Positions 48,917-59,300 of a stretch of 64,000 nt of DNA are shown piece by piece (the stretch's first letter is position 1; each line of letters opens with the position of its first letter). Both the position numbers and the translations under genes were made by a program. Source of the DNA: Mucilaginibacter sabulilitoris (lineage in GTDB: Bacteria > Bacteroidota > Bacteroidia > Sphingobacteriales > Sphingobacteriaceae). The notes beneath the pieces were generated by a model. The model ran no database searches, was not told where the DNA came from, and saw nothing but the letters and a program-made list of their open reading frames with translations. Where the stretch lies: contig NZ_CP139558.1 of the NCBI RefSeq assembly GCF_034262375.1, positions 3,162,001 to 3,226,000 of the forward strand, read 5' to 3'.

Positions 48917-51877
48917 TTGAACAGGAATTTTTTATACCGGATGATTGTGCTTGGGTGGATGGCCTGGCTTTGTTTGATGCAGGTTCACCCGGTTTTTGCC
49001 CAAAAATATACGTTTGCACATTATGATATTGAGGATGGACTGATACAATCGCAGGTGAATAAGTTTGGGATGGATAAAGATCACCGCTTATGGATAGCCA
49101 CATTTGGCGGCGCCTGCCGTTTTGATGGGAAGGATTTTACAGGCTATTCCAGGCAAAACGGTTTGCCTAATAATTATGTAAGCACCGTTTTTTCTGACAA
49201 GGAAGGGCGTACCTGGTTTGGTACCATTAATGGGCTGGGTATGCTTTATAATGGAAAAATTAAAAATTATAGTTCGGCAGATGCTTCAAAAAATAATGTG
49301 GTTACCAATATAGCCCAGGATGGGGCAGGAAATATCTGGGTGGTGATACGTTTTAGCTTGTTTAAAATTGTGGGCGATAAAATGCAGCCGGCATTACTTG
49401 ATGACAGTGTTAGGGTAACTACCATAGCGGTAGACAATACCGGAAAACTTTATGCAGCCCTATATAAGAAGGGTATATATTGTTTAACCGGCAATAAGTG
49501 GTCATGCTCAACTCCCTTTAATGCGCAATATGAACATATTGTAGTAAAAAAGATATTGTTCGACAAATTTGATAAACACAAAGTATACCTTTTAGCCAAG
49601 AACGGACTTTATTACATTAGCGGTAACCAATTAATGCCTTATGCTCCTAAACAAATGGCAACAGTAAAAGGACAGTTGCTCTGTTTGGCACAGGATGCTT
49701 ACCGTGATTTATGGATTGGTACCGATAATGGCGCGTACTGCATTGATAATGATGATTATGAAATAATTCACTACAATTCGTCTAACGGGCTTACTGATAA
49801 CTCCATAGCCGATATATATAACGATGCTGATAATAACTTATGGCTGGGTAGTTTGGGTAACGGCGTGTATCGCTGCGAGGGGAATAAATATGTAACCTTT
49901 GACGGTTCGCAGGGTATGCCCGATTCAAAAATAGTAATGGGGCTTACCAAAGATTGGAACGGTGATATTTTATTGGGTGCCGATGGGGGTGGGTTAATAC
50001 GGTACGATGGCAAAAAACTAACCGACATTGCTACCCCGGTAACGCCAAAATATTTAAAAGGGATACAATGCCTGTACACCGATAAAAATAAAACCACCTG
50101 GATAGCAACCAGCATGGCCGGGTTATGGCAATATGATCAAAAAGGTTTCAGGTTAATAAAAGGAAGTGAGGATATAGGCTTTAATGGCATTACCGCCGAT
50201 AGCAGTGGCGTAATATGGTTAGCTACATCAGCCGGTGCATGTTATTACGAAAAAGGGACTTTGAAACAATTGAGCGGAATTTCAGAATTTGCATCGTCAT
50301 TGGTAGTAAGCGGTCGCGATTCGGTGTTCATAGGTACGCAAAATGGAATTGTACTATCGGTAAATAAAAAGGTAGTAAACACGTTTAGTCAAAATTCATT
50401 TAAAAACTCCGCTATTCTGGCTATGATCAGGTACAGGGGCTTGATGCTGATTGGCACTGATGATCGTGGTTTGTTTGTCTGGGATATGAAAAACGGGCAT
50501 GTGAAAAATTATACAACCCATGATGGCCTTAAAGCCAATGCCATATACAGCCTGCTGACCGATGAACAGGGTAAACTTTGGATAGGCACGGGTAAAGGAG
50601 TAAACAGGATGCAGTTTGATGCCAATAACCAACGGTTTACAGTTATTGATAATACGGGTTCAAAAGAACCTATATTTGAAACTAATCAAAATGCCATTCT
50701 TTACAAAGATCACCAGGTTTGGGTAGGTACCACCAAATCAGTAATGGTTTATAATACACGGGTAAAAATGCAGCCATCACCACCGCCGCATATACTTATT
50801 GAAAATGTAAAACTAATGCCACAGATAGGCAGTAATACCGACACTAATTACACCTACTTAACCAATAAGGCACGGTTAAATTATAACCAAAACCATTTGG
50901 CAATTTCTTTTATGGGTATTTATTTAAAAAATCCAGATGGCGTGTCATACCGTTATAAGCTTGTTGGTTTGGACAGTAGTTTCTGTGCGCCGGTAAAAAA
51001 CAATATTGTGGAGTACCCGTCGCTGCCTCCGGGTAAATATACCTTTAAAGTTAAGGCTATAAGCCCCGATGGTAAGCTATCAGCCGGAACGGCCAGTTTT
51101 AGCTTTGAAATTGTTCCGCCATTTTATAAAACCCTTACCTTTCAAATATCAGCGGTTTTATTTTTTGTTTTAATAGGGTTTGGGCTGCAGAATGTATGGC
51201 ACCATAACAAAATACAACGGCAGCAGGTTATTGAGGCCATGAAACAGGAGGAGAAAATAAAGATAAGGCAGCAAACAGCTGAAGATTTTCACGACGATCT
51301 TGGTAATAAACTCACCCGTATATCCATACTTTCCGAAATTCTGAACGCAAAGATTGATCAGAGTAAATCCGATCAGCGTGGTCTTGTTGAGCAGATTAAG
51401 CAAAATGCCGCTGCGCTTTACAATGGCACTAAAGACATTTTATGGGCTCTTGACCCCAAAAGCGATAACTTATACGAAACATTGATGCATATTAAAGAAA
51501 TTGGCGCCGAACTTTTTCAGGATATGCCTGCCGAGTTTGAGTTTGAAGGTATTGATGAAAGCTTACAGCAGATTAAGTTGCCTATGGAATATAGCCGCAA
51601 TATTACGATGATATTTAAGGAATCGTTAAATAATGTACTTAAACATTCTGAAGCCAGCCATGTTGCATTGCAATGGACATATTCTGATAAAAATGAGGTG
51701 AGCGTGCGCTTAACTGACGATGGCAAGGGCTTTACTTGTGAAACCATTACAAAAGGCCACGGTATGCATAATATAAAAGCAAGGGCTAAACGTATAAATG
51801 CCGAGTTGCTTATTGTTTCACGAGAGGGAAAGGGTACATCTGTTGAATTGAAGTTCAGAAAAAATGCTGCGGCCTAA
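48917..51877 (+). CDS. Propeller-type sensor histidine kinase (HisKA_3)
   Basis: 986 residues; TTG at 48917 or ATG at 48941. A signal peptide (MIVLGWMAWLCLMQVHPVFA) is followed by about 14 regulator-propeller repeats (DHRLWIATFGGACRFDG, RTWFGTINGLGMLYNG type) forming a large periplasmic sensor, then a Y_Y_Y domain (VSYRYKLVGLDSSFC). A transmembrane helix lies near 745-765. The kinase core is HisKA_3 type: acceptor His792 in DFHDDLGNKLTRI, N box FKESLNNVLKHSEAS and G boxes DDGKGF and KGHGMHNIKARAK. No receiver domain is fused, so it is not a hybrid; it should signal to the LuxR-type regulator encoded 12 bases downstream. Confidence 0.92.
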   Translation: MNRNFLYRMIVLGWMAWLCLMQVHPVFAQKYTFAHYDIEDGLIQSQVNKFGMDKDHRLWIATFGGACRFDGKDFTGYSRQNGLPNNYVSTVFSDKEGRTWFGTINGLGMLYNGKIKNYSSADASKNNVVTNIAQDGAGNIWVVIRFSLFKIVGDKMQPALLDDSVRVTTIAVDNTGKLYAALYKKGIYCLTGNKWSCSTPFNAQYEHIVVKKILFDKFDKHKVYLLAKNGLYYISGNQLMPYAPKQMATVKGQLLCLAQDAYRDLWIGTDNGAYCIDNDDYEIIHYNSSNGLTDNSIADIYNDADNNLWLGSLGNGVYRCEGNKYVTFDGSQGMPDSKIVMGLTKDWNGDILLGADGGGLIRYDGKKLTDIATPVTPKYLKGIQCLYTDKNKTTWIATSMAGLWQYDQKGFRLIKGSEDIGFNGITADSSGVIWLATSAGACYYEKGTLKQLSGISEFASSLVVSGRDSVFIGTQNGIVLSVNKKVVNTFSQNSFKNSAILAMIRYRGLMLIGTDDRGLFVWDMKNGHVKNYTTHDGLKANAIYSLLTDEQGKLWIGTGKGVNRMQFDANNQRFTVIDNTGSKEPIFETNQNAILYKDHQVWVGTTKSVMVYNTRVKMQPSPPPHILIENVKLMPQIGSNTDTNYTYLTNKARLNYNQNHLAISFMGIYLKNPDGVSYRYKLVGLDSSFCAPVKNNIVEYPSLPPGKYTFKVKAISPDGKLSAGTASFSFEIVPPFYKTLTFQISAVLFFVLIGFGLQNVWHHNKIQRQQVIEAMKQEEKIKIRQQTAEDFHDDLGNKLTRISILSEILNAKIDQSKSDQRGLVEQIKQNAAALYNGTKDILWALDPKSDNLYETLMHIKEIGAELFQDMPAEFEFEGIDESLQQIKLPMEYSRNITMIFKESLNNVLKHSEASHVALQWTYSDKNEVSVRLTDDGKGFTCETITKGHGMHNIKARAKRINAELLIVSREGKGTSVELKFRKNAAA

Positions 51878-51889
51878 TTAAAAATTATT

Positions 51890-52516
51890 ATGGAACGTAA
51901 TATAAAAATAACCATTATTGAGGATGACGAAACCATTAGAAACGGTTACGCCTACTTAATTGGCGCTACAGAAGGGTACGAAGTGGTAAGTACATATTGC
52001 TCTTATGACGAGGCTGCCAAAAAAATTGCTATCGACCGTCCGGAGGTTATATTGTTGGATATCGAACTTCCCGGTACCAATGGGGTTGATGCCATTCCCA
52101 AATTAAAAAAGCTGCTGCCGCAATGCTTTATACTGATATTAACAGTTTATGAATCAGAGAAATTAATATTCAATGCACTGGCCAACGGCGCATCGGGTTA
52201 TTTAACCAAAAACGCACCATCGGCCAAGATAGTTGAATCAATTAAGGAGGTAAAAGAGGGTGGGGGCCCAATGAGCATCAATATTGCCAAGCTGGTGATC
52301 CGTTCGTTTCAAAAAAACCAGGAGTCGCCCCTGTCAAAGCGCGAAACGCAGATACTTGAACTCATAGGAGATGGTAAAAGCCGCAGTCAAATTGCCAAGG
52401 ATTTGTTCATAGATCTGGAAACCGTACGCAGTCATATCAAAAATATATATGTTAAATTGGATGTGAACTCCCGGGCCGACGCTATAAAAATGGCCAAGCA
52501 GAACAAGCTGATCTGA
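51890..52516 (+). CDS. LuxR/NarL-type response regulator
   Basis: 208 residues. The receiver domain has the acidic pocket IIEDDETIRN, the phospho-acceptor Asp57 in VILLDIELPGTNG, Thr in LILTVYES and Lys in GYLTKNAPSA. The C-terminal LuxR helix-turn-helix spans about 148-205 (LSKRETQILELIGDGKSRSQ, LETVRSHIKNIYVKL). It is the cognate partner of the kinase just upstream. Candidate binding sites are the GGTGNTWNWCRCATAT elements at 48204, 48226, 55841 and 62410; this link is inferred from proximity, not shown. Confidence 0.93.
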   Translation: MERNIKITIIEDDETIRNGYAYLIGATEGYEVVSTYCSYDEAAKKIAIDRPEVILLDIELPGTNGVDAIPKLKKLLPQCFILILTVYESEKLIFNALANGASGYLTKNAPSAKIVESIKEVKEGGGPMSINIAKLVIRSFQKNQESPLSKRETQILELIGDGKSRSQIAKDLFIDLETVRSHIKNIYVKLDVNSRADAIKMAKQNKLI

Positions 52517-52582
52517 ACAAAGTGCTGTTGTTGATACCTATTTGTATTGTTTGTATATTTATGTCATATAATTGGGTAACAA

Positions 52583-52600
52583 TGTAATATACGGATTACA
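52583..52600. promoter_or_regulatory. TGTAAT-N6-ATTACA dyad before the AraC gene
   Basis: A perfect 6-bp inverted repeat nine bases upstream of the ATG at 52610, placed to block or regulate translation or transcription start of that regulator. Confidence 0.5.
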
Positions 52601-52609
52601 ATTCGCCAT

Positions 52610-53422
52610 ATGGATTTTAAGCATTTTCTCCCATCGCCTGTTTTAAGCGCATATGTAAAGCACTATTATATCTTTGAATCAGATTCAGATACTGAATTTG
52701 AAGATACCGTATTTCCGAGCGGAGATATGGAAGCCATTTTCAATCTTGGCGAGGGTATATGGGAGTCGGCAGTTGGAGACGAATACTTGAAAACACCCAA
52801 AATAGAACTATGGGGCCAGATCACAAAACCCCTGCCTATAAAATCAAAGGGCAGGCATACCATGCTGGGTATTAAATTTTTCACCCATTCGGCGGCATAT
52901 TTTTTCAATGATGAGATTGGGGTATTTAATGACCATATTTTTGATCTGGGTGATATTTTAGGCAGCCCGGTAAAAACATTACATGCCCAACTTTTAGAAA
53001 CAAAAGATCAACTCAAAAGAATAGAGCTGGTTGAGTTTTTTTTGTTAAAAAGGTTAACAGGTAACCAAAAAAAATCATTCAAGGTTGATAAGGTGGCGAA
53101 CATTTTAACAAGCATAAAGAAAAACCCGGCAGAAAATAACCTGGGGAATATTGCAACAAAACATGGTATTACACCTCGCTATCTGCATAAATTAATCTAT
53201 CAGCATACAGGTCTTTCTCCAACATCATTTAATAAAATAAACCGTTTTCAGTTTAGCCTTAAGCTTATTGCTAAAAATGAAATGCCTTTAACCTCTGTTG
53301 CTTACAGCAGCGGTTATTTTGATCAATCGCACTTTATAAGAGATTTTAAATCATTTACCGGGGTTACTCCATCTGCTTATCTGGAAAACATAACACCCGT
53401 TAACCAGCTATTGATGCAATAA
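52610..53422 (+). CDS. AraC-family regulator with DUF6597-type sensor
   Basis: 270 residues. The N-terminal half (FPSGDMEAIFNLGEGIWESA, LPIKSKGRHTMLGIKFFTHS, AAYFFNDEIGVFNDHIFDLG) matches the DUF6597-like sensor common in AraC proteins. The C-terminal DNA-binding part has LGNIATKHGITPRYLHKLIY and MPLTSVAYSSGYFDQSHFIR followed by FKSFTGVTPSAYL. The downstream PEP-mutase-like gene, 91 bases away on the same strand, is a plausible target. Confidence 0.87.
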   Translation: MDFKHFLPSPVLSAYVKHYYIFESDSDTEFEDTVFPSGDMEAIFNLGEGIWESAVGDEYLKTPKIELWGQITKPLPIKSKGRHTMLGIKFFTHSAAYFFNDEIGVFNDHIFDLGDILGSPVKTLHAQLLETKDQLKRIELVEFFLLKRLTGNQKKSFKVDKVANILTSIKKNPAENNLGNIATKHGITPRYLHKLIYQHTGLSPTSFNKINRFQFSLKLIAKNEMPLTSVAYSSGYFDQSHFIRDFKSFTGVTPSAYLENITPVNQLLMQ

Positions 53423-53513
53423 TTATAAAACTGTTCCGGTTTGTACAATTCTAAAGTTTTTTGCTGCAGTACTTTTGTTTTAATTAATTATTAAACAAAT
53501 AAATTTTTATTGT

Positions 53514-54281
53514 ATGAACGCTTTTGAAACATTTGCACAGCTACACCAAAATTCAACCCCATTTTTAATAGGTAATATATGGGATGTAAATAGCGCAAAG
53601 CTATTTGAGGCCAGTGGTTATAAAGCTATTGCTACATCCAGTCAGGCGTTAGCAAATTCGTTTGGTTATGATGATGGCGAAAAATTACCGTTTGAAATCC
53701 TGCTCCAGTTAGCTAAAAGAGTAGTTGAGGTGGTTCAGATCCCTTTTTCTGTTGATATAGAAGGTGGGTATAGCCGCACAATTGAGGGCATTACCGCCAA
53801 TATAAGCAAACTGCATGATGCCGGTGTGGTTGGCATAAACCTGGAAGATACCCTTCCCGGCGCTCCGCGCCAATTGCAATCTGTTAATGAGTTTGAAAAA
53901 ATACTATCTGCGGTAGCTGATTACATTAGCCAAAACAATCTGCAGCTGTTTTTAAATGTCAGAACCGATGGGTTTTTGCTTGGTATGCCAACTGCGCTTA
54001 ATGAAACACTCGTCCGGATTAAAAGTTACGAAAGCTCAGGGGCTAACGGTGTTTTTGTACCCTGCATTACTAGCAAGGATGATATTAAACAGGTGGTGGA
54101 AGCTACTAAGCTTCCTGTTAACGTAATGTGTATGCCAAATCTGCCCGATTTTGCAGAGTTGGGTGAGCTGGGTGTGAAGAGAATAAGTATGGGTAGTTTT
54201 CTATTTAGTAAAGTTTATGACAGCGCACGGCAACTTTTAAAGAGTATTGATGAGGATAATAATTTCTCATCGATTTTATAA
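53514..54281 (+). CDS. Isocitrate lyase/PEP mutase superfamily enzyme
   Basis: 255 residues, a TIM-barrel of the phosphoenolpyruvate mutase/oxaloacetate hydrolase group. Markers: NIWDVNSAKLFEASGYKAIA, SSQALANSFGYDDGE, the metal site PFSVDIEGGYSR, VGINLEDTLP and LFLNVRTDGFL. The catalytic KKCGH-type loop of isocitrate lyases is absent, so a true isocitrate lyase is unlikely. Related enzymes act on 2-methylisocitrate, phosphonopyruvate or short diacids. The substrate is unknown. Confidence 0.82.
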   Translation: MNAFETFAQLHQNSTPFLIGNIWDVNSAKLFEASGYKAIATSSQALANSFGYDDGEKLPFEILLQLAKRVVEVVQIPFSVDIEGGYSRTIEGITANISKLHDAGVVGINLEDTLPGAPRQLQSVNEFEKILSAVADYISQNNLQLFLNVRTDGFLLGMPTALNETLVRIKSYESSGANGVFVPCITSKDDIKQVVEATKLPVNVMCMPNLPDFAELGELGVKRISMGSFLFSKVYDSARQLLKSIDEDNNFSSIL

Positions 54282-54477
54282 GGCGCTACTTACTTTATTA
54301 TCATAAAACGATAGAATAATAAATCACCCTATTTGGGGGATACATACCCTTGCGGGTTAAGTTATCTTTGATATGTACAACAGTTTTAACTGACCGGCTG
54401 CTGTAACTCACTCAAAAAGATCAACCCAAGGGTATTGTATTGATTTTCTACAAGAAATTTTTTAGAGTTATTGCAAC

Positions 54478-54867
54478 ATGAAACTGAAATATATCCCTGT
54501 TTTTGCAGAGGACGCCGAAGCGCAAATAGATTTTTATACGCAGAAACTGGGCTTTAATACTGCTAACAACAGTTGTTTTATAGAAGGAGAGGAGTGTACC
54601 GTATTGCAGGCCGATAATCTGGATGTAGCACTTGTTGTGGCAGGTAAAAACAATAATAATGCTTTTAAAAGCTGTATTATATTAAATACTGAAGATTGTT
54701 TAAAGGACTATCATTTATATAAAACAGCGGGTGTGTTTTTTTACGCAACCCCACGGTACCTGCCTAATGGTCTTGCAGCAGAATTTTTGGACCCTGGAGG
54801 CAACCGGTTTATTTTATTAGAAGAAAGAAATTATAACTTAGAAGAAAGGAATTATACCGAAATCTAA
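54478..54867 (+). CDS. VOC (glyoxalase-like) family protein
   Basis: 129 residues with a vicinal-oxygen-chelate fold: first module KYIPVFAEDAEAQIDFYTQKLGFNT, second module KDYHLYKTAGVFFYATPRYL with AEFLDPGGNRFILLEERNYN. Conserved metal ligands are incomplete for glyoxalase I (no clear His at the first site), so a binding or resistance-type role is possible. A perfect TATCTTTG box is at 54363-54370. The C-terminus repeats NLEERNY/LLEERNY, a short duplication. The AraC gene follows after seven bases, forming an operon. Confidence 0.78.
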   Translation: MKLKYIPVFAEDAEAQIDFYTQKLGFNTANNSCFIEGEECTVLQADNLDVALVVAGKNNNNAFKSCIILNTEDCLKDYHLYKTAGVFFYATPRYLPNGLAAEFLDPGGNRFILLEERNYNLEERNYTEI

Positions 54868-54874
54868 ACTTTAT

Positions 54875-55744
54875 ATGATGGATTATTCAAAAACATTGCG
54901 GAATAATAACAAAATATACAGCCGCACCAGCAGCCAAAAGCAAAATCAGCAGTATAATTCTGATTTTAGCCTGAGATTTGTTTTTTCTGGAAACGAACGT
55001 TATGATATCGGCAAACGACATTTATCTATATACCCCGATTCCTTTTTGATATTGAACAAGGGTACACAATACTCAACCGATACCGATTCAGATATCCCTG
55101 TACAATCATTCAGCATTAATTTTGATCAGCAATTTTTAGAAGATTTTAAAGAATACTGGGCATTTAGTGATAACAGATTGCTAAACAAAGGCAACTATAA
55201 ACTAAAACATGATCAGGAATTTGATGAAACCATTTATCCGTTTAGCGGCGATATCATGTATAATGTATATCACCTTAAACAACATCTGGATAGCGGAATG
55301 AATGATGAATTGTTGATAAATGAATATTTACATCACTGCCTTATCAACTATTTCAGTATTTATAACGAAGAGATATTAAAGAAAGCCGAAAAGCTCCATT
55401 TTTTAAATACAAGCACAAAAATTGAAATTTTGCGAAGACTTAACCTGGCTAAGGAATATCTGTATAGTAATTATAACCAGAACATAAGTCTTGATGATCT
55501 TGCTGAGCATTCATGCCTTTCGGTTAATCACCTTTTGCGAACATTTAAACAGGCATTTAATTTAACACCGCATCAATTTTTAATACAGTTGCGTTTAAAA
55601 AGGGCTCAGTTACTATTAAAAAGTACATCTTATCCAATCAACGAAGTAGTAAACCTTATTGGTTTTGAATGCCCGAGCTCTTTTATCAGGCTATTTAAAA
55701 CGCATTATAATATTACTCCTTTAAAATACAGACAAACCGCCTGA
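54875..55744 (+). CDS. AraC-family transcriptional regulator
   Basis: 289 residues (adjacent ATGs at 54875 and 54878). The N-terminal cupin-like sensor (DFSLRFVFSGNERYDIGKRH, YPDSFLILNKGTQYSTD) is followed by a helical linker and the C-terminal AraC domain: NLAKEYLYSNYNQNISLDDL, AEHSCLSVNHLLRTFKQAF, YPINEVVNLIGFECPSSFIR, LFKTHYNITPLKYRQTA. It is co-transcribed with the VOC protein and is followed by the long SusC leader region, but nothing in sequence ties it to the SusC operon. Confidence 0.88.
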   Translation: MMDYSKTLRNNNKIYSRTSSQKQNQQYNSDFSLRFVFSGNERYDIGKRHLSIYPDSFLILNKGTQYSTDTDSDIPVQSFSINFDQQFLEDFKEYWAFSDNRLLNKGNYKLKHDQEFDETIYPFSGDIMYNVYHLKQHLDSGMNDELLINEYLHHCLINYFSIYNEEILKKAEKLHFLNTSTKIEILRRLNLAKEYLYSNYNQNISLDDLAEHSCLSVNHLLRTFKQAFNLTPHQFLIQLRLKRAQLLLKSTSYPINEVVNLIGFECPSSFIRLFKTHYNITPLKYRQTA

Positions 55745-56382
55745 AAGATTGTTATTTTTCTTGTTTCTTCGAGGTTAATAATAGTATAATAATAAACTGC
55801 CTTAAATGTGGCTCTAATTATATGCGAAAATTATCAAAATGGTGATTCTCGCATATCCCTCAATATTTCCAAGTGTTATTATTGTGTTTTCAGAAATGAT
55901 ATAAGTATATTTGCTTATATAATAATTAACTATTAAACACATATGTATGACAAAAGCACCCGCTTAATCTATACCCATTTTTAAAATTTTGCCTGGCATG
56001 AACTAAATGTACTTGTTAGTAGGGCATTTTCCCAGTTGACACTCCCCTTCAATTGGCATTCATCAAATCATATTAAAAGAGCTTTGATTTACTAAGTTAT
56101 CAATTCGAAGAGCTAAAAAAGTAATTCATTTTTTAAAATATTCAGCTACTCATTTGTTCTTTATAATCAGTTAATAGTTAAGGAAAGTTTTTTCCAGGAG
56201 TGGAGGAGACTTTTCGCTTAGCAGTGTTAAATTTTAAAAAGCGCTATAAACCCTCAAATTTTATAAATATGAAAAAATAAATAATGCAACCAGACACTTA
56301 GCTTCCTTAGTTATTTAGTCTTTAATAAGAGCTAAAACGTAAAAAAATAAAAAAGAATATTCTAATAATAAATTAAAAAAGC
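55745..56382 (+). promoter_or_regulatory. Long promoter and leader of the SusC operon
   Basis: About 640 noncoding, AT-rich bases. They hold the inverted pair ATATGCGA (55820-55827) / TCGCATAT (55849-55856) and the 16-mer GGTGATTCTCGCATAT (55841-55856). TATTATTG, a one-mismatch -7 box, lies 36 bp after the start of the 16-mer, and a perfect TATATTTG follows at 55906-55913. If transcription starts here, the SusC leader is 460-490 nt. It contains TAATTAACTATTAA (55923-55936) and TCAGTTAATAGTTAA (56167-56181), both related to a candidate small RNA at 62457. No convincing open frame lies inside. Confidence 0.55.
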
Positions 56383-59300
56383 ATGAAGCACAAATTACTT
56401 AAAATTTTCATGGTTTGCTTTTTCTGCACGGCTTCAATGGCCTTCGCGCAAAATAAAACCATAACAGGTACTGTTACTTCAAAGGATGATGGTTTGCCAA
56501 TTCCCGGAGTAACGGTAAAAATTAAAGGTTCCAATCTGGGAGCCCAAACCAGTAATGATGGTAAATATTCCATAGCCGCGGGCGATGGTACAACACTGGT
56601 ATTCTCATTTATTGGGTATGCTCAACAAGAGGTAGTTGTTACCAAAAACATTATCAACGTTATACTAGTAACAGATAGTAAGCAATTAGGCGAAATTGTA
56701 GTTACCGGCTTAGGTATCAACAAAGCGAAAAAAACTTTGGGATACGCGCAAACTACTGTGAAAAATGAAGACATCAACCGTTCGGCTTCTATCAATGCAC
56801 TTGGCGGTTTACAGGGAAAAATTGCCGGTGTTAACATTTCAAACGTATCTGGTACTTCCGGCGGTTCAACCAAAATTATTTTACGTGGTTATACGTCACT
56901 AAGCGGATCAAACGCTCCGTTATATGTAATTGATGGTGTGCCTTTGAATAACGCACGTGCTGGCTCAGATGATAACTTTGACTTTGGTAACAACGCCAAT
57001 GACATCGACCCTAACTCTATTGACAATATATCGTTCCTGAAAGGATCTGCCGCATCTGCCATATACGGTTCACGTGGTTCAAACGGTGTTGTGGTAATTA
57101 CTACCAAAAAAGGTAAAGCCGGAGCGCCTGTTGTTAGCTTTTCGTCAGCAGCTACAGTAACAGATGTTGCTTTTGTTTACAAACCACAGAGTGAATTTGG
57201 ACAAGGTTGGGATGGTCACTTTGTATTGGGCGAAAACGGAAACTGGGGTCCTAAATATAATGGTTTAACACAGCCATGGGGCGCTGTTGTTGACAATACA
57301 CAGTTGATCAGGCCTTTTTCATTTATTGAAAGTAACGTAAGAGATGCTTTTGATCGCGGGTTAGAGTTAAACAACAATATCTCTATTGCCGGTGGTACTG
57401 ATGCTTCTACCTATTTAATATCATATAACAACATTCACTCAAACGGTGTTTTACCCGGCCCGGCCGATAAATTTAACAGGAACAATTTCTCTTTTAGGGG
57501 AACTACTACCTACAAAAAATTCTCTGCTGACGTATCTATGAATTATGTATCTAAGGTTGGAAACTTTGTTGCAACAGGCCAGGGCCCAACCGGTATAGGT
57601 ACAACATTTTATGAAAATATTTTACAAATCCCCGGTAATATTCCAATCAAGGATCTAAGGGATTATAAAAATAAATATTTTAACGTAGATAATTACTATA
57701 CTCCATTTGCCGAAAACCCTTTTTGGAACTTAAACGAAAATGGCAGCCGTAGCAAAAGCGACCGTTTTTACGGCAACATCAACTTAAATTATAAAGCTAC
57801 TGACTGGTTGACCATTAATTTCCAGCAGGGTGCCGATGTAACTAACGCTGGTGCCAAAATATGGTATAACTCAAACTACCCTCTTCCTGGTAGCTGGGTT
57901 GGCGGTGCCAACACCGAAGGCGCTGTAAGAAAACCAGATGTTGGTAGCGTTGAAGAAGATAACAACCAAAACTTTGAGTACGATACCAAATTACAGGCGC
58001 TGTTTAATAAAAAATTCAGTTCTGATTTTGATATCAATGGTTTGATTGGTGCTAACTACAATGATCGTGGTTCAAGAGAGCATATTTCAACTATCGAAGG
58101 TTTAGCCGTACCGGGCTTTTTTAACTTATCAAACAGCTCTAATAAACCAACTGCTACAGAAACAGAATTGCATCAGCGTTTAATAGGCTTTTATGGACAG
58201 GCAACATTAGGTTTCAGAGATTATTTATATTTAACTGTAACAGGCCGTAATGATATTACATCAACGCTGGCAACAGGTAACAATAGCTATTTTTATCCTG
58301 GAGCAAACGTAGCTTACGTATTGTCACAAGCGCTTGGTTTTACCAACAAAACAGTAAGTTATGTTAAGTTAAGAGGTAGCTACGGTGAAACAGGTAGTGA
58401 TACAGACCCCTACCAGATATATAACACTTTGAGGCAGACTAATTCGCCTTTGGGTTTTGGTAATCTATTATTTCCATTTAATGGGGTAGCGGGTTTCAGT
58501 ATCAACAACACCTTATTTACTACAGGGTTAAAGCCTGAACGTGTAAAAGATTATGAGCTTGGTGGTGAGTTCAGATTTTTAGATGACCGTATTGGGTTAG
58601 ATTTTACTTATTACCACAAGATACGTAAAGACCAGATTCTAAATGTGCCGATTGCACCTTCAACAGGTTATTCAAGTCAATTAATAAACTTTGGTGAAGT
58701 TGCCGAACATGGTTATGAGGTAGCGTTTAATGCAACTCCTGTGAAAACCTCATGGGTTAAATGGGATTTTAACTATACCTTTTCACGCAACAGAAGTATT
58801 GTAAAATCGCTTCCTCCGGGATTAGACAAAGTTATACTGCAAACAGACGGTTATGGTGGCCAGTTTGTTGCAATTGCTGGTCAGCCGCTTGGCTTATTAC
58901 AGGCACCTGTTCCTGCTTATGATCCTCAGGGCCATATTATTGTTGACAGTCAGGGTTATCCTGTTGCAGCTCCTGAAAATGGCACCTATGGTAACTTCCA
59001 GCATGATTTTGTGATGGGCTTTAACAACACCATCCGCGTAAAGGACTTTGCTTTAGGCTTTACTTTAGAGTGGGATAAAGGCGGTAAATTTTATTCCGGA
59101 ACAGCCGATTTGTTTAACTTTGTTGGTGCAGATCCTAAAACTACTTACAATGACCGTAATCCGTTCATCGTTCCAAACTCTGTTCAAAGGGTTTTGGATG
59201 CCGGAGGTAATGTAATTGGTTACACAGAAAACACCACACAAATAACCGAAGCTAACAACGACGATTACTATTATACAACATCAAACAAAGCGTTAGCGTG

